Shown here in pieces: positions 26,033-34,507 of a stretch of DNA of 64,000 nucleotides. Location of the stretch: the NCBI RefSeq assembly GCF_000576425.1, contig NZ_KK069991.1, positions 1 to 64,000 of the forward strand, written 5' to 3'. Below the pieces are notes generated by a model. That model searched no databases, was not told the DNA's origin, and saw nothing but the letters and a program-made list of their open reading frames with translations. Each line of letters begins with the position of its first letter. Position 1 is the stretch's first letter. Both the position numbers and the translations under genes were made by a program. Origin of the DNA: Brachybacterium phenoliresistens. Its GTDB lineage: Bacteria; Actinomycetota; Actinomycetes; Actinomycetales; Dermabacteraceae.

Positions 26033-26131
26033 CTGCCCGCACCACCCGCGAACGACGGTACGGGACCGCGCGCGCACTTCCCAGACCCGGAAACGGGCAC
26101 CCCCGAAACGGGTACCCCCTTCTTGTCCTTC

Positions 26132-27958
26132 CTACATCGAGTCCTGCCAGGCCTGGTACAGCGCCGCGAACCGGCCTCCGGCGGCGACCAGCTCCGCGGG
26201 GGAGCCGTCCTCGACGACCTCGCCGCCGTGGACCACGAGCACCCGGTCGGCGATCATCACGGTGGACAGGCGGTGGGCGATGATCAGCGCCGTGCGCCGG
26301 CCCAGCAGGCGGGTCAGGCCCTCCTGCACCATGCGCTCGGAGGGGATGTCCAGCGAGCTGGTCGCCTCGTCGAGGATCAGCACCTTCGGGTCCGCGAGGA
26401 AGGCGCGGGCGAAGGAGATCAGCTGGCGCTGCCCGGCGGAGACGCGGCCGCCGCGCTTGTTCACGTCGGTGTCGTATCCGTAGGGCAGGGCCTCGATGAA
26501 GGTGTCCGCGCCGATGGCCCGGGCCGCGGCCTCGACCTCCTCGCGGGAGGCGCCGGGCCGGCCCAGCTCGATGTTGTCGGCGACCGTGCCCGAGAACAGG
26601 TACGCCTCCTGGGTGACCATGACGATGTTGCGCGTCAGGTCCTCCATCGACACGTCCCGGAGGTCCACGCCGTCCAGCGTCACCCGGCCCTCCGTGGCGT
26701 CGTAGAAGCGCGAGATCAGCTTGGCGACCGTGGACTTCCCGGCGCCGGTCTGCCCGACCAGGGCGACCGTCTGCCCGGCGGGGATGTGCAGGCTCAGCGG
26801 CTTCAGCACCAGCGGGCCGTCGGCCGTGTACCGGAAGGAGACGTCCTCGAAGTCGACCTGGCCGGTGGAGTCGGGCAGCGGCGTGGGACGCTCGGCCTCC
26901 TTCACGCTGGGCTGCTCGGCCAGGAGCTGGGCGATCTTCTCGAGCGCGGAGACGCCGGACTGGAAGGCGTTGTAGAAGCCGGCCAGCTCGTCGATCGGCT
27001 GGAAGAACCGCCGCGAGTACAGGACCAGCGCCACGAGCACGCCCACCGACAGGGAGCCGTCGAGCACCCGGAAGCCGCCGACCAGCAGCACCACGGCGAT
27101 GGTGGTGTTGGCGAGGATGCGCAGCGCCGGCTGGTAGATGCCGAACACCCGGATGGAGCGCAGCGACGCATCGCGGTAGTCCTGGGAGAGCTGGTCGAAG
27201 GCGGCCTGGTTGCGGTCCTCCTTGCGGAAGGCCTTCACCGCGCGGATTCCGGCCATGGCCTCGACGAAGTGGACGATCAGCCGCGCCGAGTGGGTGCGGA
27301 TCGCCCGGTACTCCTCGCGGGAGCGCTTCTGGAACCAGATCGTCAGCAGCACGCCGGGGACCAGCATGAGCAGCATGACCGCGCCGGTCACCCAGTCCAT
27401 CGAGACGATGAGGACGACGGTGAACACCATCGACAGCGAGGAGCCGACGATGATGTCGACCCCGAAGTCGAGCAGCTCGCGCAGCGCCTCCATGTCGGAG
27501 GTCTGGCGCGAGACGATGCGCCCCGAGGTGTAGCGCTCGTGGAACTCGAGGTCCTGCTTCTGGGTGAAGCGGAAGACCCGCTTGCGCAGGCCGAACAGCA
27601 TGCGCTGGCCCACGACGGTGCCCTGGCGGACGTAGCCGAAGGTCAGCACGCCGCCGACGATCGCGGCGCCGATGTACAGCAGCCCGGCGCGGATCGTCAG
27701 CGACGCATCGCCGTCGATGAGGGCGGGCAGGGCGTGGTCGATGCCGTAGGCGATGATCCGCGGGCCGGCGACGACCGCCAGCTGGGCGATCACCACCATC
27801 ACGCTCATCATCACGAACTGGCCCTTCACGGGCGCGAGGAGCTCCCCGAGCAGGCGCAGGGTCCGGCGGCGGGATTCGCGGTTCTCCTCGGCGGACAGGA
27901 CGCGGCTCTCCGCGTCCTCCTCGCGCTCGGCGGCCTTCCCGGCGGGTGCCGTGGTCAT
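26132..27958 (-). CDS. Heterodimeric ABC exporter half-transporter B (canonical site)
   Basis: This 608-residue protein joins a six-helix exporter membrane domain (about residues 45-330) to an ATPase domain. Walker A is GQTGAGKST near residue 396, the signature is VSAGQRQLISFARA, and Walker B is VLILDEATSSLD with a normal catalytic glutamate, followed by IAHRLSTV. It resembles the second subunit of BmrCD/TM287-288/LmrCD multidrug exporters. Its ATG overlaps the stop of the companion gene (ATGA at 27955-27958), so both chains are made in step. The signature Ser-Ala-Gly-Gln departs slightly from SGGQ. Substrates could be drugs or lipids. Confidence 0.88.
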   Translation of the reverse strand: MTTAPAGKAAEREEDAESRVLSAEENRESRRRTLRLLGELLAPVKGQFVMMSVMVVIAQLAVVAGPRIIAYGIDHALPALIDGDASLTIRAGLLYIGAAIVGGVLTFGYVRQGTVVGQRMLFGLRKRVFRFTQKQDLEFHERYTSGRIVSRQTSDMEALRELLDFGVDIIVGSSLSMVFTVVLIVSMDWVTGAVMLLMLVPGVLLTIWFQKRSREEYRAIRTHSARLIVHFVEAMAGIRAVKAFRKEDRNQAAFDQLSQDYRDASLRSIRVFGIYQPALRILANTTIAVVLLVGGFRVLDGSLSVGVLVALVLYSRRFFQPIDELAGFYNAFQSGVSALEKIAQLLAEQPSVKEAERPTPLPDSTGQVDFEDVSFRYTADGPLVLKPLSLHIPAGQTVALVGQTGAGKSTVAKLISRFYDATEGRVTLDGVDLRDVSMEDLTRNIVMVTQEAYLFSGTVADNIELGRPGASREEVEAAARAIGADTFIEALPYGYDTDVNKRGGRVSAGQRQLISFARAFLADPKVLILDEATSSLDIPSERMVQEGLTRLLGRRTALIIAHRLSTVMIADRVLVVHGGEVVEDGSPAELVAAGGRFAALYQAWQDSM

Positions 27959-29787
27959 CGGGTCTCCTCCCCGGTCTGGACGGCGCGCAGGTCGAGCTCC
28001 CCGGTGAGGGTCTCGATGTCCTGGTCGCGGCGGGCCTCCTCGGCCTGGTGGGCGATGACGTAGCGGTACTGCGAGGAGCGGCGCATGAGCTCCGCGTGGG
28101 TGCCGACCTCGGTGATCCTGCCGTCGTCCATGAGGGCGACGCGGTCGGCGAGGGCGACGGTCGAGGTGCGGTGGGCGACGATCAGCGTGGTCGTCCCCTG
28201 CAGCACCTCGCGCAGGCGCTCGGTGACCCGTTCCTCCGTCTTGGTGTCCAGGGCGGACAGCGGGTCGTCCAGCAGCAGCACCGCCGGCTGGGCGGCGATG
28301 GCGCGGGCCAGCGCCAGGCGCTGGCGCTGGCCGCCGGAGAGGCTCATGCCCTCCTCGCCGATGCGCGTGTCCACGCCCTCGGGCAGGTTATGGACGAAGG
28401 TGGCATCGGCCGTCTCGAGGGCGAGCTCCAGCAGCTCCTCGGCCTCGGCCTCGGACAGGGACTGGTCCGCGCCGATGAGCACGTTCGAGCGCACGGAGTC
28501 GGAGAACAGGGTCGCGTCCTCGAAGGCGACGGCGGTCAGCGACCGCAGCGTCTCGAGGTCCATGTCGCGCACGTCGACGTCGTCGATGGTGACGCGGCCG
28601 CCGGTGACGTCGTACAGGCGCGGCACCAGCTGCAGCAGGGTCGACTTGCCGCTGCCGGTCACGCCCACCAGCGCCATCGTCTCCCCGGGGCGGATCTCGA
28701 GGGTGGCGCCGTCGATGACGTCGTCCATGTGGTCCGGGGCGTCGGGGTAGCGGTAGTGGACGTCCTCGAGGCGGACGATGCCGCGGGCCTGGCCGGCGGG
28801 GATGGCCACCGGCTGCTCCGGGGAGGTGATGGTGTTGACCTCGTCCATCACCTCGTAGTGGCGGTTCAGGGCGGTGGTCGTGTTGACCGCCTGGCCCAGC
28901 AGGTTGCCGAGCATGCGCACGGGGCCGATGACCAGCACCGCCGTGGCGAAGTAGGCGGCCAGATCGCCCGGGGTGATGCTGCCGCGGGCGGTGAGGTGGA
29001 TGCCGGTGAACAGGGCGACGCCCAGGGCCAGCTCGGGCAGCATGAACATGAACATGTCGAACCGGGCCATCGCGGTGGCCTTGCGGACCTCCGTGCGGCG
29101 CAGCTCGTCGGCCTGCTCGGCGAAGCCCTCCAGCGCGGTGGGGCCGCGGCCGAAGGCCTTGAGCACGCGGATGCCCTGGACGGACTGCTCGATGGTGGTG
29201 GCGAGATCGCCGTTCTGGTCCTGCGAGAGGCGCGAGAGCGTGTGGAAGCGGACGCTGAAGCGGTAGGCGATGATCGAGACCGGCACGGCGGCGGCGATGA
29301 AGATCAGGGCCAGGATGACGCTCTCGCTGAACAGGAACGCCAGGCCCACCACGATGGTCACGGAGTTCGCGACCAGCATGATCAGGCCGAAGGCGATCCA
29401 GCGGCGCACGGTGGAGATGTCGCTCATCATGCGCGAGAGCAGCTGTCCGGAGCCCCAGGCGTCGTGGAACGCCACGGGCATGTGCTGCACCTTGCGGTAG
29501 AAGTCGACCCGGATGCCCTTCTCGATGAGGGTCGCCGGGGAGACGGCGAAGACGCGGCGCAGGTAGATGAGGGACGCCTCGACCAGGCCGAGGCCGATGG
29601 CGACGGCGCCGCCCGTCCACACGACGGCGGCGGTCGGGGTGGCGTCGAGCTGGTCGACGACGGCGCCCAGCACCTGCGGGATGAGCAGGGCGACGATCGA
29701 GGCGATGAGGGCGCTGAGCAGGCCCAGGAGGAGTCGGAGGCGAATGGGGCGGACCGTCTGCCACAGGCGGGCCATGGTCGCAATCAT
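27955..29787 (-). CDS. Heterodimeric ABC exporter half-transporter A (degenerate site)
   Basis: This 610-residue half-transporter has six helices in residues 15-310 and an ATPase domain with GVTGSGKST (Walker A) and LSGGQRQRLALARA (signature). Walker B is VLLLDDPLSALD, in which Asp replaces the catalytic Glu. That exchange marks the degenerate ATP site of heterodimeric exporters such as TM287, and the partner gene carries the intact glutamate. The ATG at 29787 is the first in frame, though its ribosome site is weak and a second ATG lies 12 nt downstream. A gene-free region with lower-GC repeats precedes the operon and probably carries its promoter. Confidence 0.88.
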   Translation of the reverse strand: MIATMARLWQTVRPIRLRLLLGLLSALIASIVALLIPQVLGAVVDQLDATPTAAVVWTGGAVAIGLGLVEASLIYLRRVFAVSPATLIEKGIRVDFYRKVQHMPVAFHDAWGSGQLLSRMMSDISTVRRWIAFGLIMLVANSVTIVVGLAFLFSESVILALIFIAAAVPVSIIAYRFSVRFHTLSRLSQDQNGDLATTIEQSVQGIRVLKAFGRGPTALEGFAEQADELRRTEVRKATAMARFDMFMFMLPELALGVALFTGIHLTARGSITPGDLAAYFATAVLVIGPVRMLGNLLGQAVNTTTALNRHYEVMDEVNTITSPEQPVAIPAGQARGIVRLEDVHYRYPDAPDHMDDVIDGATLEIRPGETMALVGVTGSGKSTLLQLVPRLYDVTGGRVTIDDVDVRDMDLETLRSLTAVAFEDATLFSDSVRSNVLIGADQSLSEAEAEELLELALETADATFVHNLPEGVDTRIGEEGMSLSGGQRQRLALARAIAAQPAVLLLDDPLSALDTKTEERVTERLREVLQGTTTLIVAHRTSTVALADRVALMDDGRITEVGTHAELMRRSSQYRYVIAHQAEEARRDQDIETLTGELDLRAVQTGEETR

Positions 29788-30095
29788 GAGGAGAGACCTC
29801 TATCGAGGAAGCGCGGCGTCGCGCGAAGGTGCGGGGCAAGAAGACCGGGCAGGGCTCGCTGGCCGTGCCGGTCGTGGAAGGGAGCGGTCGGTGCCGCAGC
29901 AGCAAGCCTATCCAGAAGGTCGGACCTCTGGGCGGAACCTGGCCGAGTCTTTTGCAGTCGATGCAGATTCTTTGCGGGAGCACCGACCGGGACGAGGAGC
30001 AGGGAGCGACCGGCTCCGGAGAGCGGGCAGAGCCGGTCCGATGCCGCCGGGAGCCCGCCCGGAGGCGGCGCGTGGGTCCCGTGCGGCCCGAGCTC
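29788..30095. other. Gene-free gap with a lower-GC repeated element
   Basis: No credible gene lies here. The patch at 29941-29980 is clearly lower in GC than its surroundings. It holds two similar 11-mers, GTCTTTTGCAG (29947-29957) and ATTCTTTGCGG (29967-29977), spaced 20 bp apart. A possible minus-strand -10 (TAGGCT) is at 29905-29910. This would be the control region of the ABC exporter operon. Confidence 0.4.
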
Positions 30096-30455
30096 TCAGG
30101 GCTGAGGGTTCTCGGGGATCCAGTCCTGGTCGGAGGCGTCGCTGAGCAGCGCGGCGGCGCCGGCGGCTGCGGCCGTCACGGTGAGCACCGCGGGCCAGGA
30201 GCCGATCTTCTTCGCCAGCGGGTGCGAGAGGCCGAAGCCCAGCACGTACGTCGCCCCCAGCGCGGCGGCGGTGGCCGGGCCGCGACGGGCCAGCCAGGTG
30301 CGGCCGGCATAGAGGCCGGCCGCGGCGAGCACCACGCCGCCCAGCGGGCGGATCCCCGTCTCCCGCGCGGTGAGCCAGCCGCCGACGAGCCCGAGGGCGA
30401 CGACGGGGGCGCTGGCGACGTTCCGGGCGGGCTTCAGGGTCATCGCGGTGCTCAT
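30096..30455 (-). CDS. Small membrane protein, unknown function
   Basis: This 119-residue protein has about four short hydrophobic segments: VVALGLVGGWLTA, LGGVVLAAAGLYAG, AAALGATYVLGFGLS and AVLTVTAAAAGAAALL. A conserved-looking ARETGIRPLGG loop and SHPLAKKIGSWP loop lie between them, and the C-terminus is acidic (DQDWIPENPQP). It looks like one of the uncharacterised small membrane proteins of actinobacteria, but I cannot name the family. The ATG at 30455 is 7 nt after a TAGGCT box on the minus strand, so the message is probably leaderless. Confidence 0.65.
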   Translation of the reverse strand: MSTAMTLKPARNVASAPVVALGLVGGWLTARETGIRPLGGVVLAAAGLYAGRTWLARRGPATAAALGATYVLGFGLSHPLAKKIGSWPAVLTVTAAAAGAAALLSDASDQDWIPENPQP

Positions 30456-30514
30456 GCCTCCGAGCCTACGCTCCTCGGCCCGGCGGGCGCCATGCGGTAT
30501 CCCGCGCATCCGCG

Positions 30515-30605
30515 GCCGATGCTCGCGCCCGATGCGCGTGCCCGATGCGTGTGCCCGATGCGCTTGCCCGATGTACGCGCCCGATGCGCGGGCGCGATGC
30601 GCGGG
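30515..30605. repeat. 13-bp minisatellite, seven copies
   Basis: Seven consecutive 13-bp units run from 30515 to 30605 with consensus CCCGATGCGCGKG. Copies at 30528, 30541, 30554, 30567, 30580 and 30593 keep exact spacing, and the first begins GCCGATG. The array fills the space between the small membrane protein gene and the end of the GH13 gene. Confidence 0.9.
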
Positions 30606-30610
30606 CGCGC

Positions 30611-31996
30611 TCAGCGCAGGACGGCGATCCCGTGGGCGGGGACGGTGCCGGGGCGGACCCGCTGCGTCCCGTCGACCATGTCGGCGCCGGAGACGACCTC
30701 GAGGACCTCCCGGTCGGTCGCGACCTCGTCCTCGCCGAGGTTGATCGCGAGCACCAGCGGCGGCATGGGCAGCTGGCATCCGGGGGTCAGCACGATCTCG
30801 GCGAAAGTGTGCGAGAGGGTCTCTTCCCGCACCGTGACATCGGCCTTGATCAGCCACGGCTCGCGGCGGCGCAGGGCCAGCAGGCGCCGATGCGCCTCCA
30901 CGATCCGCGGCGCGGCCTCGGGCTTCAGCAGGGCGAGCGCGGAGGCGGCATCGGCCGGGTCGTCGGGGAAGGAGGGGCGCACGGCGTCGTCCCCGCCGGC
31001 GCGCTCCTCCTTGACGCCGACGGCCCCGAACTCGTCCCCGGCGTAGAGGGCGGGCACGCCCGGGAGTAGGGCCAGCAGGGCGATGGCGGCGGCGAGGTCG
31101 CGGCCGTCGGCCAGCTGGGAGGCGATGCGGGTGGTGTCGTGGTTGCCGAGGAAGGTCAGCGGCAGCGCGCCGCCGTCCTCCGCGCGGAAGTCCTGGTGGC
31201 GGCTCAGCGCGTGGCGCAGCTCGAAGAGGTTGTGGTCGTGCAGCGAGGACCAGATGCCCTTCCACAGCTCGTACTGGGTGATCGAGTCCGCGCCCGAGGC
31301 GGCGGCGAAGGCCGGGTAGTCGCCGTGGATCACCTCGCCGAGGATCCACGCCTCCGGGTGGCGCTCGCGCAGCCGCGCGATGATCGGCGCCCAGGCCTCC
31401 GGCCCCGCCGCATACATGGCGTCCAGCCGCCAGCCGTCGGCGCCGCGCTGCAGCCAGGCGCTCATCGTCTCGACCACGGCCTCCTGCACCGCCTCGTCGG
31501 TGAGGTCCAGCTCCACCAGGTCGGGATTGCCCTCGAAGCCGTAGGGGTGGGCGCCGGCCCAGCGGATCCGCGACCCCTCCGGGCTGTCGGGGCCGCCGGC
31601 CAGGGCCGCGCGGACCACCGCATGGTGCTCGCTGACGTGGTTGAAGACGCCGTCCAGCACGACCCGCACGCCCCGCTCGTGGCAGGCGGCCAGCAGGCGC
31701 TGGACATCGGCCTGGTTCCCCAGCCGCGGGTCCACCCGCTGGTGGTCCAGGGTGTCGTAGCCGTGGCTGACGGAATCGGCGATGGGGTTCAGGATCAGCA
31801 CGTTCGCCCCCAGGGAGACGATGTGGTCCAGCCACCCCTCGATGCGCCCCAGGCGGTGCACGACGTGCTCGCCGTCGGTCAGCCCGTAGCTCGTCGCGAC
31901 GAGGTCGTCGCGGTGCTGCGGGGCGCCGCAGAATCCCAGGGGATAGATCTGGTAGCAGATCGCATCCCGCACCCACGCCGGCGTCCTCGCAGTCAT
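30611..31996 (-). CDS. GH13 alpha-amylase-family enzyme
   Basis: This 461-residue protein has the GH13 barrel motifs in order: VVLDGVFNHVSEHH (region I), DGWRLDAMYA with the nucleophile Asp (region II), ILGEVIHGDYP with the acid Glu (region III) and FLGNHDTTRIAS (region IV). No signal peptide is present, so it acts on intracellular alpha-glucans or maltodextrins, or as a cytoplasmic transglycosylase. The length suits small GH13 members lacking extra modules. The ATG at 31996 follows a TACGAT box by 6 nt, giving a leaderless start. A 13-bp repeat array begins 6 bp past its stop. Confidence 0.88.
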   Translation of the reverse strand: MTARTPAWVRDAICYQIYPLGFCGAPQHRDDLVATSYGLTDGEHVVHRLGRIEGWLDHIVSLGANVLILNPIADSVSHGYDTLDHQRVDPRLGNQADVQRLLAACHERGVRVVLDGVFNHVSEHHAVVRAALAGGPDSPEGSRIRWAGAHPYGFEGNPDLVELDLTDEAVQEAVVETMSAWLQRGADGWRLDAMYAAGPEAWAPIIARLRERHPEAWILGEVIHGDYPAFAAASGADSITQYELWKGIWSSLHDHNLFELRHALSRHQDFRAEDGGALPLTFLGNHDTTRIASQLADGRDLAAAIALLALLPGVPALYAGDEFGAVGVKEERAGGDDAVRPSFPDDPADAASALALLKPEAAPRIVEAHRRLLALRRREPWLIKADVTVREETLSHTFAEIVLTPGCQLPMPPLVLAINLGEDEVATDREVLEVVSGADMVDGTQRVRPGTVPAHGIAVLR

Positions 31997-32178
31997 GAGC
32001 CCATCGTAGGCGTCCCGCCGGGGCGCGTCCGCCGCACGCGCCCGGCGGACGGGAACGTGGCGGCGGGGGCGCGGAGCCAGGACTCCCGGGATCACGGACT
32101 CCCCATCGGCCGTCCCATGAGGTTGGATGAATCCGGGGTGGCAGCCCGCCGCCCCACCACCCCGGCTCAGGAGGCTCC

Positions 32179-32958
32179 ATGATCCGCATGCGCACCGACA
32201 TCTTCGCCGAATCCCTCGGCATGGGCACCAGCCTGACCGTGCTGATGCCGCAGGCGGCCGCCGGCATCGGCATGGGCGGGGACGACGCCGCCCCGGCCCA
32301 CGGCGACGGCGTGCCGGTGCTGTACCTGCTGCACGGGCTGAGCGACGACTGCACCATCTGGGAGCGGCGCACCTCGATCGAGCGCTACGCCAGCGAGAAG
32401 GGCATCGCCGTGGTGATGCCGCAGGTCGGGCGGTCCTTCTACTGTGACGAGGCGCTCGGCGAGGCGTACTGGACCTACCTCTCCGAGGAGCTGCCCCAGC
32501 TGCTCGCGCGGACCTTCCGGATCTCGACGGCCCGCGAGGACACCTTCGTGGCCGGGCTGTCGATGGGCGGCTTCGGCGCGTTCAAGCTGGCCCTGAACCA
32601 TCCCGAGCGCTTCGCCGCCGCGGCGAGCCTGTCCGGGGTGGTGGACCTCGTCGCCCTCGAAGGCCTCGACGTGCATCAGGGGCATCTGGCCGAGCGGATC
32701 TGGGGCGGGAAGCGCCCCGATGGCACCCAGGACGACCTGGTGGGGCTGCTGCGCGCGGCCGATCCGGAGTCGCTGCCGGCCCTCTTCCTCGACTGCGGCA
32801 CCGAGGATCCGCTGGTCATGCTGAACCGGGGCTTCATCGCCGCGGCGGAGGAGAAGGGCGTGGCGATGCAGTCCCGCCTGCGCCCGGGCAACCACACCTG
32901 GGACTTCTGGGACACCAGCATCCAGGACGTCCTGGACTGGCTGCCGATCCGCGCCTGA
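32179..32958 (+). CDS. Esterase-D-like alpha/beta hydrolase
   Basis: This 259-residue protein is a putative esterase of the esterase D / S-formylglutathione hydrolase type. The oxyanion segment is LYLLHGLSDDCTIWERRTSIERYA, the nucleophile elbow GLSMGGFGAFKLAL near residue 130, an acid in DCGTEDPL near residue 209 and the His in PGNHTWDFWD near residue 238. It has no signal peptide. Substrates could be S-formylglutathione-like thioesters or simple acyl esters. The ATG at 32179 follows AGGAGG. It is divergent from the GH13 gene and followed by a strong hairpin. Confidence 0.87.
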   Translation: MIRMRTDIFAESLGMGTSLTVLMPQAAAGIGMGGDDAAPAHGDGVPVLYLLHGLSDDCTIWERRTSIERYASEKGIAVVMPQVGRSFYCDEALGEAYWTYLSEELPQLLARTFRISTAREDTFVAGLSMGGFGAFKLALNHPERFAAAASLSGVVDLVALEGLDVHQGHLAERIWGGKRPDGTQDDLVGLLRAADPESLPALFLDCGTEDPLVMLNRGFIAAAEEKGVAMQSRLRPGNHTWDFWDTSIQDVLDWLPIRA

Positions 32959-32987
32959 GGGGATCCCGCCCGCGTGCCGCCGGCGCC

Positions 32988-33030
32988 GTCGACCGGGGCC
33001 GCGGCTCGCGGTCTGCGGGCCCCGGCCGAC
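32988..33030 (+). terminator. Hairpin after the esterase gene
   Basis: GTCGACCGGGGCC (32988-33000) pairs with GGCCCCGGCCGAC (33018-33030) with one mismatch. It ends the esterase transcript before the attenuator of the next gene. Confidence 0.6.
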
Positions 33031-33062
33031 GGACGTCGGGTGCGGCGGGGCGGGGCGTGCGC

Positions 33063-33068
33063 TACGAT
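33063..33068 (+). promoter_or_regulatory. -10 box (TACGAT) of the aro leader transcript
   Basis: TACGAT is followed by 6 nt and the GTG of the leader peptide at 33075. The identical hexamer with the same spacing serves the minus-strand starts at 31996 and 53328. Confidence 0.55.
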
Positions 33069-33074
33069 CGCCGC

Positions 33075-33134
33075 GTGATCGATCGTCGCTATGCGTATGA
33101 CTGCTCGGCTCTGGAGGGGCCGCAGCGGGCATAG
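33075..33134 (+). CDS. Tyrosine-codon leader peptide of the DAHP synthase attenuator
   Basis: A 19-codon frame runs from GTG at 33075 to TAG at 33134 and reads MIDRRYAYDCSALEGPQRA. It contains a Tyr-Ala-Tyr core with both tyrosines as TAT, a rare codon in this GC-rich window. The frame starts 6 nt after a TACGAT box and has no ribosome site, so it would be a leaderless leader peptide. Its last codons overlap a stem that can pair with sequence just before a strong terminator. Stalling at the tyrosine codons should change the pairing and let polymerase into the DAHP synthase gene. Tyrosine as the signal is inferred from the codons and the pathway. Confidence 0.7.
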   Translation: MIDRRYAYDCSALEGPQRA

Positions 33135-33182
33135 ACGCACGCCGACTTCCAGAGCCACAGGGCAGAGCGAACGCTCTGCCCT
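33107..33182 (+). promoter_or_regulatory. Transcription attenuator: alternative stem plus terminator
   Basis: GGCTCTGGA (33107-33115) can pair with TCCAGAGCC (33148-33156). The terminator stem is AGGGCAGAGC (33159-33168) with GCTCTGCCCT (33173-33182), 10 bp closed by a GAAC loop. A further GGCTCTGCGC at about 33198-33207 could compete for the GCAGAGC strand. The leader peptide frame covers the first arm. Confidence 0.65.
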
Positions 33183-33236
33183 TCGCCGTTTCCGGCGGGC
33201 TCTGCGCAGGGTCCGCCCCTCTCCCAGGAGCAGACC

Positions 33237-34373
33237 ATGACCCCTCTCGACACCACCGCCCCCGCCGCGCCCGCCGTCCCCGCTGCGCCCGCCGTCGCCG
33301 TCGGCACCGAGGACCTGCACGTCGCCGCCTTCACGGAGCTGCCGACCCCCGCGCAGGTGCGGGCCGAGCTGCCGGCCGAGCCCACCGACGTCGCCCTCGT
33401 GCGCCGCACCCGCGAGGAGGTCCGCGCCGTGCTGCGCGGCCAGGACGACCGCCTGCTGGTGATCGTCGGCCCCTGCTCCATCCACGATCCCGAGGCCGGT
33501 CTCGACTACGCCCGTCACCTGGTGGGGGAGGCGATCGGCCACCGCGACGACCTGCTGGTGGTCATGCGCGCCTACTTCGAGAAGCCCCGCACCACCGTCG
33601 GCTGGAAGGGCCTGATCAACGACCCGCGCCTCGACGGCAGCCACGACATCGCCACCGGCCTGCGCCGCGCCCGGGCGTTCCTGCGGGACGTCGTCGGGCT
33701 CGGGCTGCCCTGCGCGACCGAGTTCCTCGAGCCGATCAGCCCGCAGTACACGGCGGACCTCGTCTCCTGGGGAGCGATCGGGGCGCGCACCACCGAGAGC
33801 CAGATCCACCGCCAGCTCGCCTCCGGGCTGTCGATGCCGATCGGCTTCAAGAACGGCACCGACGGCGGGCTGCAGGTCGCCATCGACGCCCTCGGCGCGA
33901 GCGCCGCCCCGCAGTCCTTCCTCGGCATCGGCGCCGACGGCCGGGCGAGCCTGGTGACCTCCACCGGCAACCCGGACACCTCGGTGATCCTGCGCGGCGG
34001 CGCCGACGGCCCGAACTACGGCCCTGAGCATGTGCGCGCCGCATCCGAGCGCCTCGCGGCGGCCGGGCGCAGCCCCCGGCTGATCATCGACGCGAGCCAC
34101 GCCAACAGCGGCAAGGACCACGAGCGCCAGGCCGTCGTCGCCCGCGAGATCGCCGCCCAGGTCGCCGAGGACGGCTCCGCCATCAGCGGCGTCATGCTCG
34201 AGAGCAACCTGCTGCCCGGAGCGCAGACGCTCGACGTCGCCGCCGGCCCCGCCGCGCTGGTGCGCGGCCGCAGCGTCACCGACGCCTGCATGAGCTGGGA
34301 CGAGACCGCCCGGATCCTCGAGGACCTCGCCGCCGCGGTGCGCCGACGTCGCCTCGGCGGTCCCGCCGCCTGA
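33237..34373 (+). CDS. aroG: 3-deoxy-7-phosphoheptulonate (DAHP) synthase, class I
   Basis: This 378-residue enzyme condenses phosphoenolpyruvate and erythrose 4-phosphate, the first step of the shikimate pathway to Phe, Tyr and Trp. It is the AroF/G/H type I. The VGPCSIHDPEAGLDYARHL motif has the metal-binding Cys. RAYFEKPRTTVGWKG, GLPCATEFLEPISPQY, SMPIGFKNGTDG and IIDASHANSGKDH follow in the usual order. An Ala/Pro-rich stretch precedes the conserved part. The ATG at 33237 has CCAGGAG as ribosome site. The upstream attenuator with tyrosine codons suggests this is a tyrosine-responsive isoenzyme. The exact paralogue letter (aroF or aroG) cannot be decided. Confidence 0.92.
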   Translation: MTPLDTTAPAAPAVPAAPAVAVGTEDLHVAAFTELPTPAQVRAELPAEPTDVALVRRTREEVRAVLRGQDDRLLVIVGPCSIHDPEAGLDYARHLVGEAIGHRDDLLVVMRAYFEKPRTTVGWKGLINDPRLDGSHDIATGLRRARAFLRDVVGLGLPCATEFLEPISPQYTADLVSWGAIGARTTESQIHRQLASGLSMPIGFKNGTDGGLQVAIDALGASAAPQSFLGIGADGRASLVTSTGNPDTSVILRGGADGPNYGPEHVRAASERLAAAGRSPRLIIDASHANSGKDHERQAVVAREIAAQVAEDGSAISGVMLESNLLPGAQTLDVAAGPAALVRGRSVTDACMSWDETARILEDLAAAVRRRRLGGPAA

Positions 34374-34507
34374 CCGGGGTCGTCCGGGCCGTCCCGGTCC
34401 GTCGTGCGACTGACCGGGGCCTTCCCGTTCCGTCGCGCGCAGGGAGCGCTGGTAGGTCGCCTGGCCCCGTCACTCGGCTGGAGCGCGGGCTGGGAGCCTC
34501 GCCCCCG

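Noticed and set aside
30515-30605. Possible CRISPR array
   Set aside because: Units are 13 bp with no spacers between them. This is a minisatellite, and no cas gene is in the window.
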